From the NCBI GenBank assembly GCA_038049695.1, contig CP142451.1, positions 33,774,001 to 33,838,000 on the forward strand: DNA of 64,000 nt, given 5' to 3'. This DNA is from Cinnamomum chago. Taxonomy: Eukaryota > Streptophyta > Magnoliopsida > Laurales > Lauraceae. Below, piece by piece: positions 34,701 to 46,700 of the stretch. Position 1 is the stretch's first letter, and every line of letters begins with the position of its first letter. The notes beneath the pieces were generated by a model, which had not been told where the DNA came from, ran no database searches, and saw nothing but the letters and a program-made list of their open reading frames with translations. A program made the translations under genes and the position numbers.

Positions 34701-37700
34701 AGGACTAGGAGGAATGGGAAAGAACCTGCTTCTAAGAAAGCTAGTTCCACCACAGTCTCTTCGAGTAGCCATGGTGGAGGAGATGGAGGAGGAGACAGTG
34801 GGACAAGTGGTACTAGTGAATACTATCAACATAATGAAGACGATGGCATTCCTATAGAGGAAGTATAGGAGTTACCTCCATCTGGAAGATTTGATCCAAG
34901 CCGTGGTTATCAACGGCGCCGAAGAGATTCACCACCTGGGGCTGGAGGTAGTAATGAGCAAGGAAATATGGGTGGAGATGTTGGAGGACAACAAGCGGCA
35001 TCATGGACTGATTCGTGGAACCATAGTTACAGTGGACAAGGACCCTCACAGTATTTTGACTATTCTCCATATGGTCAAGTACAACAAGGAGAATAACAGT
35101 CTTCAGCTTCGGGGTCCTACTCATATGGTGACTATGGTGAAACGCAATATGGTAGATATCCACCTCCACCTCCTCCAAGTTCCTATGATGCGGGTGCGGC
35201 TGCCTTCTTTGTATTTGTGGATCCCAATGCTCATCAATATCAAATTCAATATGGTGCCAATAGAAATGATAACACTGATGGGGATGAGGATAGAGCCCCT
35301 TGAATCTTGGCAGACATTCCTTTTGGTGGTGATTAAGGTAATCTTATTTCCTTCACTAACTCTCTACTCTCTTTGTCATTTCTAAATTGGTGTTGAATGT
35401 TGATTGTTGATCACTTCATAGTTCATTCACTTGATTGAATTTGAACCTTGAATGTTGAAGTATTGATATTTGATTGTTCAATGTTCACTAATGAGTAATG
35501 ACCTAACTCTTAAGTCTTCTTAATTCTTATGCATTTATTTCATGTTCTTTTTTTTTTTTTTTTTTTTGAGCTTTCCATTACTTTTTAAGTTAGCATGACT
35601 AAGAAACATGAATACATGTGAAAAAACTAATCATTACTATTATTTTCTATTTATACAGCGATACAGGACCTCATATATTGAGGGCACCGCTACGCCCCCT
35701 TTTCTTACTTACTTTGCAAAAGAACCACATTTTCTTTCATTTTACAATTTTATGGATTTTCTGAAATTTTTTCAGATATTTTTGGCGATTTTTTCAAATT
35801 GCCACGCTATGCCGCTACGTATCCACACTACGCTACGTATCGCCCGCTTCGTAGCGGTTTGGCGGCGGGCGTAGCGCTACCCTCCAGCCACCTGATTGAG
35901 TTCTGCCCAAAAATCCACCTTGTCATTAACATTGGCAAGCCGATAAACTGACATAGCCACCCATTCAATGTCACAAAGTGCATCTTTTAAAAGAACCGAA
36001 ATAGTAAATCTCCCCAAAAATTCATCCAATTTTCGCCAAAAAGCTGCATTCCATACTAATCAAATACCTCCAAAAGCACCGATAGAAGGACAACGTGATG
36101 CGGAGCAGGGTACCAGGTGTGGGGCGAGTGGAGATGGAGGGTGGAAGGGATATGTCTGACTTTCACCTGAAAATTGGCCTCATGCCAAACTCCCCATCAC
36201 TGGCGAGGAAGAAAAGACAACTTGGGAAGACCCAAAATCACTCATGAGAAATTTCATTAATCAATAATTAAGTAAGCCAAGAGGCTTTACATCACTTATA
36301 TAGGAAATAATAAAACTTAAAACTAATCTGAACCATCCAAACACATTGATGGCCAGGATTAGAACATCCAACTAAATACAACTAAAATCATAAAAGAGTA
36401 AATACGACTTTAAATAAACTAAGATAAGTGGACTGGGCCCAAAGAACTGGCCGAGATGGATGGGCTGAGCTCATTGGCGGGTCAACCCACGGGGAGCATG
36501 GGTTTGTCCTGCATCCACTCTCCTCTTCTTAGAGAGAACTCGACCACGAGTTCGATAGAAGTCCTCCAAGATTGAAAGTCAAGCGAATAAAGCCTCGATG
36601 TTCTTCTTGATCTTTTTTCTCTTTGCATCACTTGGAGGCGTGACTCAATGCATTTGATTTCAATAAGATCTTCCAGTTAGAGGTAGAAGTGCGGTAATGT
36701 TGCTTTGGAAAATGAAAATCTGCTTGGATGTGAGATCCAACCATTGGATGCTTCAAATTTTGGAGTATCATTTGCTTTGAATCTTCAAGTAGTAATGGTT
36801 GATCTCCAAGGACGAAATCAATATGTGGAACTTCGATGAAGTGATCTTCTTTGACAATCTCCTGATCAATGGTCTTTTCATCTGATGGTTTAATTTGATT
36901 TTCTAGAGGTGGACTAGCAATGGGATCCATTAGATGATTAAACTCCTTGATGTTTTCTTCATTGTTTGTTTCTTCTTGTTCCACGTGCACTACCTGAACA
37001 ACACTGTCAGAATGATGAGACTCGAGTTCCTTTTCTTCAGATTCACCTGGGGCATTCTCCATGAGTGGTTCCACTATTGAGACTTCGATGGTTTGCAAAG
37101 ACTTCTCTTCTTGCATCCTAGGTTTTCGGAGGCAACAACGCTTTATCAAGCGCTCAACACGAATCGCTTCCCAAAATGCTTCATACATATCTGTGCATTC
37201 CTTCTCCATGTTCTTCAATATACTTGGTCTAAAACCTTTAAGAAAGTGATTGAAATCAAGTCTACCTCCCAATTCACATAAATGATGTACCCTTTCAAAT
37301 TCATCGGCATATTCCTCGACGGACAATTTTCCTTGTGTCAAATTAACATACTGCTCAAAGCAGTCTTTATTTGCATAATATCATTTCCCATATCGGATTG
37401 CATATGTCATCCTTTTAGCCCTTTTGTTGATTTCTTTAATTGCTGGTTTCTTTAAGCCTTCTATTCATTTCAAGAAGTTGCAATTCCATCTTGGCTGACA
37501 ATTCCATATTAACTTGATGCAAAGATTGAAAATTTTAATGCTCTTCAAAATTAAAATCAAACCGACCAGATGTGTAGATCTCACTGATTGAAGTTCACAG
37601 GTGATGACAGATCGTTGATTGGAGTCCGAATGGAGAAGATCTTGCTATTTGAAGATGGATGGCTGAAGATTTATGGAATATGACGAATCTAGGCTCACTT

Positions 37701-40700
37701 GTTGATGAAAATATATTTCTGCACTCGTTTTTTTCTTTTTTTTCCTTTAATTTTCATTATTGAGTTGGGTTTGGGTGACTCAAGCTCAGGCCCGCAAACT
37801 AGGCTCGGCTGAAATGCTGTAGAGGTCAAAGCGTGGACTTGGGTCATGTTCAGCTAACCCAAATTTTCAACCTTCTCTTGTTCTTCATGTAAAAGAGGAA
37901 TAAAAGAAATGGCGATGGGTTTTGACCCTTTTCTGCTACTGCACCCCAACGAGAGAGAATGGAGGCGCGATGGAGATGAAGAGGTGGAGCTGGCGACGGA
38001 CTTCGAAGCTTGCAACGACTGCGACGATGATGCAAGATGAAGATGGCGAGGATGATGAACTACGACAGCGAGGCTCGGTGCTGCTGATGACAAAGTTAAG
38101 TGACGATGGTGCTAGGAGGTGGGCTTTGGCTGTGGAGCTTGGGGCGAATGAAGATGCTGGCGATGGAGTCGACGACACTAGTGCCAAGTATGCTTCCCGG
38201 AACTCTGTCTCCTCTGCTTCTCCTCTGTTCTTCTTCTTTTTTTTCTCTCTGCTCGCTCTCTCTTTTTCTATCTTTTTTTTTTTGGATCTGGAAGCAAGGG
38301 ATGGGGTCGATTAGGGGATTTGGTGGTGTCGACAGTGGTAATTTGGTTATAGGATGGATGACGAGGTCGACTGGGATCATTCGATCATATGGTCTAGGTT
38401 GTTGTGATGAGTGTTCGGCCATGGGTAATTGGTATTATGGGTTGGTCAAACATGGGAGCTAAGTCTATGGAGTTCATTTGCTGGTTTTGGGGCTCGGACT
38501 ATGGGATTTAGGCAATTTTAGGGTTTTGGAGAAATTGGGGAAAATTTTGGGGATTTGGATTAGGGCTTCAGAGGTGTAGGTTTGGGTTGGGCAATATGGT
38601 ATGGCTTTAGATGATGGACGGTTGGGTGGGATGGCAATGTGGTTTTAGGGTTTTTGTTTGCATAGGAAGATTGTCGGCAGTGGTGACGGGTGATGGCAGA
38701 TTTGAACAAAAGGAATGTTGGATTTGGTGACAATTAGGGTTTAGGATATGGAAGGTGGAGACTGCTTCAATGGATGGTGGGGTTTGGGAGATGCGTCAGA
38801 TCCGGATGCAATTCGATCAGAGATTGGATTTGGGTGATGACAGGGTTTGGTGAATGGTGATGGTGATGTTCGGTGGGGATGATGATTGTCGATGATCGAA
38901 ACTTGGTTGGATCGATCTTTGTCTCTAATACCAATTGATGCGAAGCGGGGTACCAGGTGTAGGGCGGGTGGAGATGGAGGGTGGAAGGGATATGTCAGGC
39001 TTTCAGGCTTGGCCTCACGCCGAACTCCCCACCGCGGGCGAGGAAGAAGGGACAACTTGGGAAGACCAAAAATCACTCGTGAGAAATTTCATTAATCAAT
39101 AACTAAGTAAGCCAAGAGGCTTTACATCACTTATATAGGAAAATAATAAAACCTAAAACTAATTTGGACCATCCAAACACATTGATGGCCAGAATTAAAA
39201 CATCCAACTAAATACAACTTAAAACATAAAAGAGTAAATAAGACTCTAAATAAACTAAGATAAACACATATTGACAATTCCTCCAAATCCTCTCCATTTT
39301 AGTTTCTTGAATAAAAATACACTCACTCCTATAGCACTTAAAAAGCCCTTTCATCACTACTCTCTTAGAAGCCGAGTTCATTCCACAGACATTCCAACAA
39401 AGAAGCTTCATATTTCATAATTTCAATAACTTCACACCATTTTGACTATATGCTTGGCTGGCCGATCATAAATCACTGAGAAAGCCAATTTTTCCAATTC
39501 CCTTTGTGCTTTTGATTTGTTTTCCACTATGATTAGCCACTGTGCATTTATCTTTCTCCTCGGCCAACTTGTCATGAACAAACCTCCTCAGTTCCCTTAT
39601 ACTGCCTTCCATTGATATTCCCAAACTAGTAGCAATTTCAATCAATTTTTCCTCTATCAGCATATTTTTGTCGCCATGAACATTATCATCTCGATCCTCA
39701 TCCAGCACCTTCATTTGGTCAGATTGATCCACCACAACCAAAGCTCTCTCTTCAACAGAAAATTCTTCCCGTCATCATCCTTGGACGATTGATTGTCATC
39801 ATCTGAGTCCCCCCATCGCCTATCCCTGATGCTGGACCACTGTTGGTAAGTTAATAAGCGGATCTACTAACACATTCGGAAGCCGATTTGAAACAGCCCG
39901 ACTATCTAACAACACATTCATAGTCGCAGTAGTTTCCTCACTTGTGGCAGGGCGAGTTTTCCATTTTTTAAAATTAATGGCATTTCTGGCATTTTGAGAG
40001 GAGACAGGGGTAGAAAGGTCATTCTAAAGTATGCTGAAAACTCCTTTAATAGTAGGACAACTCAAAAAATCCCTCTCTTCCGGGCGTTTGTCGAAACAAA
40101 ACTTCCATAGCAATCGGCCTTTGTCTCTGTTTGGGGTTCTTCAACGAGAAATCATCTGGCATCTTTGACCATCGAATTTGCCTCCTTTATTGCAGCTTCA
40201 AGATCATTGGTGATTTGATTTTGAATTTGAAAACCCAGATTTGCTAGAATTTCGCACGGAGACTTTGGATCCACCTCCGCACTCAAAGGTTCGAGATTTT
40301 CCATCAGTCCAGACTCCCTTATACTCACTGCCGGCCAACTGATCTTCCCCGAGCACCTGTAATCATCGTCTATAGCCACAGATACAAAAAAACCGAACAG
40401 CCTCAACCTCCAAAGAAATTTTCTGAATGATAGATCGCTGAGAATCTCTTAAGATGAGTACTCTAACCCTATCTACTCTTTGTTGACATATAGCTCCTTT
40501 GTCTATCTCCATTTCTATCCCAGACACTCACCTAGACAACGGAAGACCTTCTCATCCCAAGCATGAAGAGGGATTCCTTCTAGGAGAACCCAAACCGGGT
40601 GCAAAGCAAGTCCTAGTACTTCAGTCCACCGATCCAATCGTCTAACTAGACAATCATTCACCAATGATTCCATCTTAGAGAGCTTGGAGAAATCTTCCAG

Positions 40701-43700
40701 AGAAATAGGTTTGATCCAGAGCAAATAGCAACTTAGCCTCTTCACCTCTACTTGAATCCCCCCTTTCGAGAAGAACCAATCTTGAATATTACTGACAGAA
40801 GTGCAAAGGTTAGACACAGTGACCACATATGATTCACATACAGCTTGTTTCAAAGAGACAGCCAATGAATCTGCAATCTTGACAACCTTAAGACCTCCCA
40901 TTTCTTCTATCCAAACATGTTCGTTTTCCTTCTTATCCCCACCTTTAACATTCCGATGAAGAACTGAGTAGTCTATTCCATTTCCTGGATTGACAGCCAC
41001 CGATGTGAACCTCCTACCTGCTTCTGAAGGCCCTCGAATACTTAATGTCTCTGTTAATCACTTTAGCAATCTGAACTCCAATCTTCCTTCCACACAGGAT
41101 CCCACCATTCAGTCTTTGGATAGCCCTATTTGCATCCCATTCTATCTTGAACCGAACAAAACCAAATCCTCTTCCTTTTCCTGAACTCCTGTTTTTCTGG
41201 CTAAAAAACATCAAAAACTGGACCTGCCTTCTTGAAAACTTAAAAGAGATCCTTTGTTGTCATCACCGGAGCAAGATTAGTTACGAACAGGCGGAACAGC
41301 AACCAGCAATCTCTTATCCACCCTAGCGTGGTACCCATCTTCAATCTCTAGATCTCATCACATCTCTAAAATGTCGAATCTTTTCAAAATATCATTAATT
41401 TTGGATTTTATTGCGATAATATTGTATAATATCACAAATGATACATTCGCCCGCAATTATAAGGGGTCTGTGATATACTTGTCTTTAACTATAAGAATAA
41501 TGTTGATGAATTGGATTTTATTTTTATTTTTTATTTAAAGAAAATCATCAACCTCATTAAAGCCTCGTCCCAACTCCCAACTATGTTGACATAGCCTACA
41601 TGAAATCAGTTTCTCCATTATAATCTACCATGGACCAAATCCTCAAATAGGTTGTAATTCTTCATATCTAACCTTGATATTTCCATCCATGTCCTCTTCG
41701 ACCTTACCCCTTTTATTAAAGAATAAAAGAAAAAAATTGCAACTTGTGTATTTTTCCTAGTAACATTAATGTGAAGCATAATGATAAATGTAGGCTTATT
41801 GGGACATGGCCCATTACTCATGTAAACTGCCCAAACCAAGTCATATATAGGACCTTTTCTCCAAGCTATTCATTGTAACAAATGTAACAATCCATTTTCA
41901 GCATTATATAAAGAGATCAAGAGACTATCTCATCGATACTCTTAAGGTTTCATCATTTTTATTTGTTTCTTCTCAAATAATATGGCATCAGAGCCCTGGT
42001 GCTCCAGGTGATCCTGTCTAATCAGTGTATAAACCCAACGCCAGTTTTGAAGTCTGCAGCATCTCAGGACGGAAAATCTGCAGTGGGACCCACTAGATTT
42101 GATCGACTTGTAGGTTCTTAGTTGGCAAATTCATTAGGGTTTCGAACAAAACTCATGTCCAAATCAAGTTGTAATTTTTCTATTCTTAGATATCGACTGT
42201 GATGGACTTCTCATTGAAGACTGAAGGATGTAGCAGCAAGAAAATCGAAGTATACGGTGCATAGAGCAACCCTGACCCAAAGGGCTGGCTCGCTCGAACG
42301 AGCAAAACCCTCGCTCGAGCGAGCCCTGTTAACCTGCTGACCTACAAGACAGTGAAGGGTCTCACTCGAGCGAGCCCCCTGTTCCCTCGAGCAACCCTCA
42401 GGAATTTTCTCCTGCGCGAACTAAAACTCTTATTTCCGAGTTTTTGCTCCAACTTCTATTCTTAGTTTCATTCAAACTGAAATACCATTACATGACCCTT
42501 GGCCTATAAATAGACACTCTCGCAACCCTAAACTCTAACTCTCTCCCATTCTAAAGTGAGAATTTCTCTGAGAGATACTTGGCTATTGTTGTGCAAGAAG
42601 TGTTGCGCAAGAGAAGAAAATCATCTTGTTCTCTGAAGTACCTTGAAGACACATTGAAGGTGGTGATCACAAGCACGGTGAAGGTGAACGGTGAGTCGGC
42701 GGCGAGTCCATCACGGTCCTCAGGTTGAGTTCCAACTGGGGAAAGATTCTGTGAGTGTTCTTGTAACCTTTTTTATTATAGTGCTTGGTTTGTCTATGGT
42801 CTAGACGAAAAGACCAGTGGTTTTTCCCGAGTATGGTTTTCCACATAAAAAATCTCGTGCCTCCTATCTCTACTATGGAATCATCTATATTAATTAATTG
42901 GAGTTGATATCCATAACGGAATCTGATTTGGGACCTTAGCCTGCGTTAAGGTTTAAACGCAACCTTCGCGACTTCATTAGTTTTTCTTTTGATTATGCTC
43001 ATGCATCCCTGGCGAACACTTTTGGTGTTCTTCAAAGGTTTCTGGCTCTGTTTCGTCACTGTTCCCATCTCAGACAGTACTCAGATTTTTGGAATCAACT
43101 GTGGGGCCCATTTTCTCTGATTGTTTTCATCAGAAGTCAACTCCTCACTGGTCGCCTATTTATTCTAGGATTTCTGGGTGTTTTTTCCTTATTTTTTGGA
43201 ACGTTTCACAGGTCAGAAATTCTGCCTCGAGGTACTGTTTTGAGGTGTCTTTCATCAGACACTCTTGGATCCAGATACCAGGACTAATTTACTGCCTTTT
43301 TCTCCCATACTAGTTCCATAGCACTTGCTCGCCTAGCATCAATTATTTTTTTCCAGCACTATCACCGCTTCGGTTGCTTATAAACAGAGAAACCACAGGG
43401 ACTGACAGTCCATTTGGATTGGACTAACTATGCCTATTGGTCTCATGTGATGCACAATCACTTGAAAGGCCTCAAATTATGGAAATACTTCACTGGAAAA
43501 GTCAAAATCCTTGTGGAGACTGATTCAAAATTTGAAGAATATGATGCTGAAATTGGTAAAATTAATACATGGATATCAAATATTGTGTATCCTGCTAAAG
43601 GTAAACAATTAATCAAATACAAAGGACTTAAAGAAGCTGGGATTATGTGTCTCGGTTATACACGCAAAGCAACTCTACTAAGCAATATCAACTAGTGTGA

Positions 43701-46700
43701 AATCAAGAATGCATAAAAAGGAAGCAATAATAACCATGACTTTTATTTCCGTATGACTGGTTTATGTTATCAACTCGCCCTTATGGATCCTCAGTTTGTT
43801 TGTAAAGCTGATTCTACCACATTTCACACTTATAGAAAAGAAACTCACCTGGTTCAATTTCTCATAGCTCTCCGATCAGATTTTGAACAAGTTCGAAGGT
43901 TGCCACGGATGTGCATTGACCATCAACAACTCAACCAGGTCACTATTAAGAACAAATGTCCATTGCCACGGATTGATGAACTGTTTGACCAGCTACAAGG
44001 GGCAAGATATTTTCCAAAGATAGACTTAAGGTCCGGGCATCACCAACTGCGGGTCAGAGTAACTGATATTCCCAAGAAAGCCTTTAGGACTCACTATGGC
44101 CATTACGAGTTCTTGGTCATGACAATCGGATTGACTAATGCCCCAGCAGCATTTATGATTTTCAAGACTTATCTGGATCGGTTTGTTGTAGTATCTATCG
44201 ATGACAACTCATCTACTCTAAGGCTAAGGAGAAGCATGGTGAGAAATTATGCACTTCACTTGAATTACTAAGGGCCTGTTTGGCACTTTACTAGATTAGT
44301 AAAAGTTAAGTAAAGCCTAAACATCAATATCACTTTAATTCAAAATGCCCTCCATCTTTGTCAAAAAAAGTCAAAAAACAACCTCCTTTTCTCCACTAAA
44401 AGGCAAAAAAGCTCCACTTTTCTATACAAAAAGTCAAAAAGATTCCATACCAAACAACTAAAAATAAAATACCATCATAACCCCATTATATTTTATTCTC
44501 TCTTGATTTGATGCTTTACTACACTTTATTTTACATGTAAAATTACCAAACGGGCCCTAAGGGACAACTAGCCTTATGCTAAGTTAAGCAAGTGAGACTT
44601 TTGGTTAGAGCAGGTGGCTTTCTTGGGCCACATTATTCAGGATACTGAGATTGGCTTGGCAAAATCTGTACAACCATCCAACTGTGGTACAAACTCCCTC
44701 CATGCCGCACTTGAGAAAGCCTAAGATGTCAATGGCGTAGAGTTCCTTTGCCTCTGCCGCCATCAGGGAGCAAGGTGAACAAAGGCGAGAGTCGCCATGC
44801 AAACTCCAGCCCTCCAGTGGTTCCAAGAAGAAATCTAAGCAAAAAATCATCGATCCTGACTCCTACAACCTTGAGGACTAAAGGTTTCCGAAACCCTGAA
44901 AGAGATTGCCACTCGGCTATTGCTGTTGAAATTCTTTGACAAGAGTGCAAGAAATTGATGGTTGGGCTGTTGAATTAAATTGTGTAATTGTGTGATTTAA
45001 TTGATGGCTATTGATTGCATTGGATCTGCAACATATGCCTGTTGTATAAGAGTAAAACCTTGAATATCAGAAGTTTTGGTTACACGCTAGAGATTGATTA
45101 TAGTCCACACGATATTCAAACTTGTCGGGCCAACAAACTATTAGGTTGTGTTTGGAAAGTCTTATTTTTACCTCTCTTTTTTTAATGATTCTTATTTTTA
45201 CCTCCTACTCTCTTAAAACAGATTCAAAATGCATTTAGAGCGTTTGGAAACCAAATGTGGAACCTCTGCTTAGATCCTCATAAAGAGGAATTCTCTCTGT
45301 TTCAAGCAGCAGCAAATCTGGGGAGAATCGGAATAGACTTCCACCTCTTCCGCCTATTGAGCAGACAGAGGTGTGCATGAGACGATCATTTTAGCATGAC
45401 CGTTTTTCTCTTTTTTTCTATAAATCTGGGACCCTAAACAATGATCCGAACCATTGGAAGTATGAAGAAGGCCAAACACAGTTAGAGGTTCAAATTTCAA
45501 CCATTGATATAACACAGATCTCGAGATATTTGCAAAAAATGTGAGCCATTTGATCTAAATTTCTGGACATTGAGGGGCCCATAATCACGATCTGAACCGT
45601 TGATCCTATTTCGAAGGCCAAAAATGGCTATAGGTCCAAAAATCAGCCTATGTTTCCAAGTGGATCTTGAGAAATGTCCTAAAAAAAATTTGACCATTGA
45701 TGTACCATGCATGACTGACTGGGTTTTGAAAGTGTCCGTAGGCAGTCTGATTTTTTTTTTTTTTTTTTAATTTTGGGACATAAACCATGAACCAAACCAT
45801 TCGATATATTCAGAAGATCATGCACGACTATGGGTCCAAATTTTAGCCGTTAGATCATCATAGATTTAGACCAAAAAAAGACATTTATATCTTTTTTTTA
45901 CATCCATGGCCCCCAAACGCAAGATCCAAACTGGTAATACTCTTTGTAAGGCTAAACACAGCTATGACTTCAAATTTCAATACTTGATTCCACATGGATC
46001 TCAAGATATTTATGAAAAACTTTAACCATTGCTTTAAAAATGTCCATTTCAATCAGTTTTTCTGTGTTAACAAACAGACAATTTGTAAGGTTTGCGACCT
46101 TACTGGGTCAGTTGGGCCCAATTACCGGCCCGTTGACCCATTTATTTTGATATGATTATAATTATTATTTTATTAGATATTTAAGTGGGTTTAGATGGTC
46201 AGCGAGTTTCTTTTAGTGTTAGAATAGTGCCTGCGGAGTTTCGTGCGATTCTGAGTTCGTTTGATCCAAGTAGGGGGGGTAGTTTGCAAATGCAAATTAG
46301 GAAAAAATTGAGTGTTTTTCCGAAAAATTCCTATCGCCGTGATTTTGGGTTCGTTGGAAAGGTCTCGTCGCGTCGATCAATTTTGTCTTCTGGCTCGTTG
46401 CGATCCGACGAGCAGAAACCCTTCAAAAGGTCCATTCTTTCACCGGACCCACTTAAGGGTAAATTAGTCTTCTTCCCTTCCCTCTCTTCTTAATCAGGGA
46501 TTAGCCCTAATCAATTTCTAAAACATCTATTTTAAATGGGGCCATTTGAAACAGATCTATTTTAAATAGATAAGATTTGTCAAACAGGGCCTTAGTCTAT
46601 TAAGCAAGTTGCTAAGTAGGTATTAATTAAGGTGACGCTCCCAAAATTTAAATTGATATATACCAGCCAGCTCAATCTTGTATCAGTATAGCAGAAGTCA

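Larger units (their letters stand above)
23725..35883 (+). mobile_element. Ac-like hAT transposon, 12.2 kb including a nested MULE
   Basis: The left end CAGGGATGAAAATATCGG matches the Ac/Ds terminal style. The right end reads inward GAGGGTAGCGCTACGC (its last base differs). Both ends carry GCTACGC/GTAGCG words in the subterminal region. The transposase gene on the plus strand spans 25067 to about 34610. Without the MULE the element is about 5.1 kb, normal for hAT. It sits inside the LINE C endonuclease at an inversion breakpoint. The flanking 8-mers GTACCACC and CAGCCACC share only the last five bases, so the target duplication is imperfect. Confidence 0.8.
36096..39266 (-). mobile_element. 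Gag-only LTR retrotransposon (TR-GAG-like), 5' LTR truncated
   Basis: The 3' LTR is 36096..36516 (421 bp, TG...CA on the plus strand). The 5' LTR remnant is 38936..39266, lacking about 85 bp at its outer end. Next to it, on the minus strand, is a Met-tRNA-type primer site TGGTATTAGAG (38933..38923); next to the 3' LTR is a polypurine tract (CT-rich on plus, 36517..36530). The internal 2.4 kb encodes only a gag-like protein; there is no pol. The LTRs differ at many sites (G/A changes are frequent), so it is much older than the copia element. It inserted into the LINE C endonuclease. A target duplication cannot be tested because the 5' end is deleted. Confidence 0.78.
19941..41360 (-). mobile_element. 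LINE (L1 type) copy C, near full length, split by a hAT and a gag-only LTR element
   Basis: LINE pieces in order on the minus strand are: ORF1 with RRM and DUF4283-like domain (about 41340-39470), endonuclease start (39411-39267), endonuclease middle (36095-35884), an inverted endonuclease piece (23716-23461, plus strand), and endonuclease end, RT, zf-RVT and RNase H (23460 to about 19970). The pieces total about 6 kb, the length of a complete plant L1. The inserts are 36096..39266 and 23725..35883. The ends are approximate, and no target duplication was identified. The copy is dead, with many frameshifts. Confidence 0.85.

Noticed and set aside
37854-38462. Open frames on both strands in the leader of the gag-only element
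   Set aside because: Composition-driven (GA-rich), mutually overlapping and without family resemblance; kept only as a possible captured fragment.
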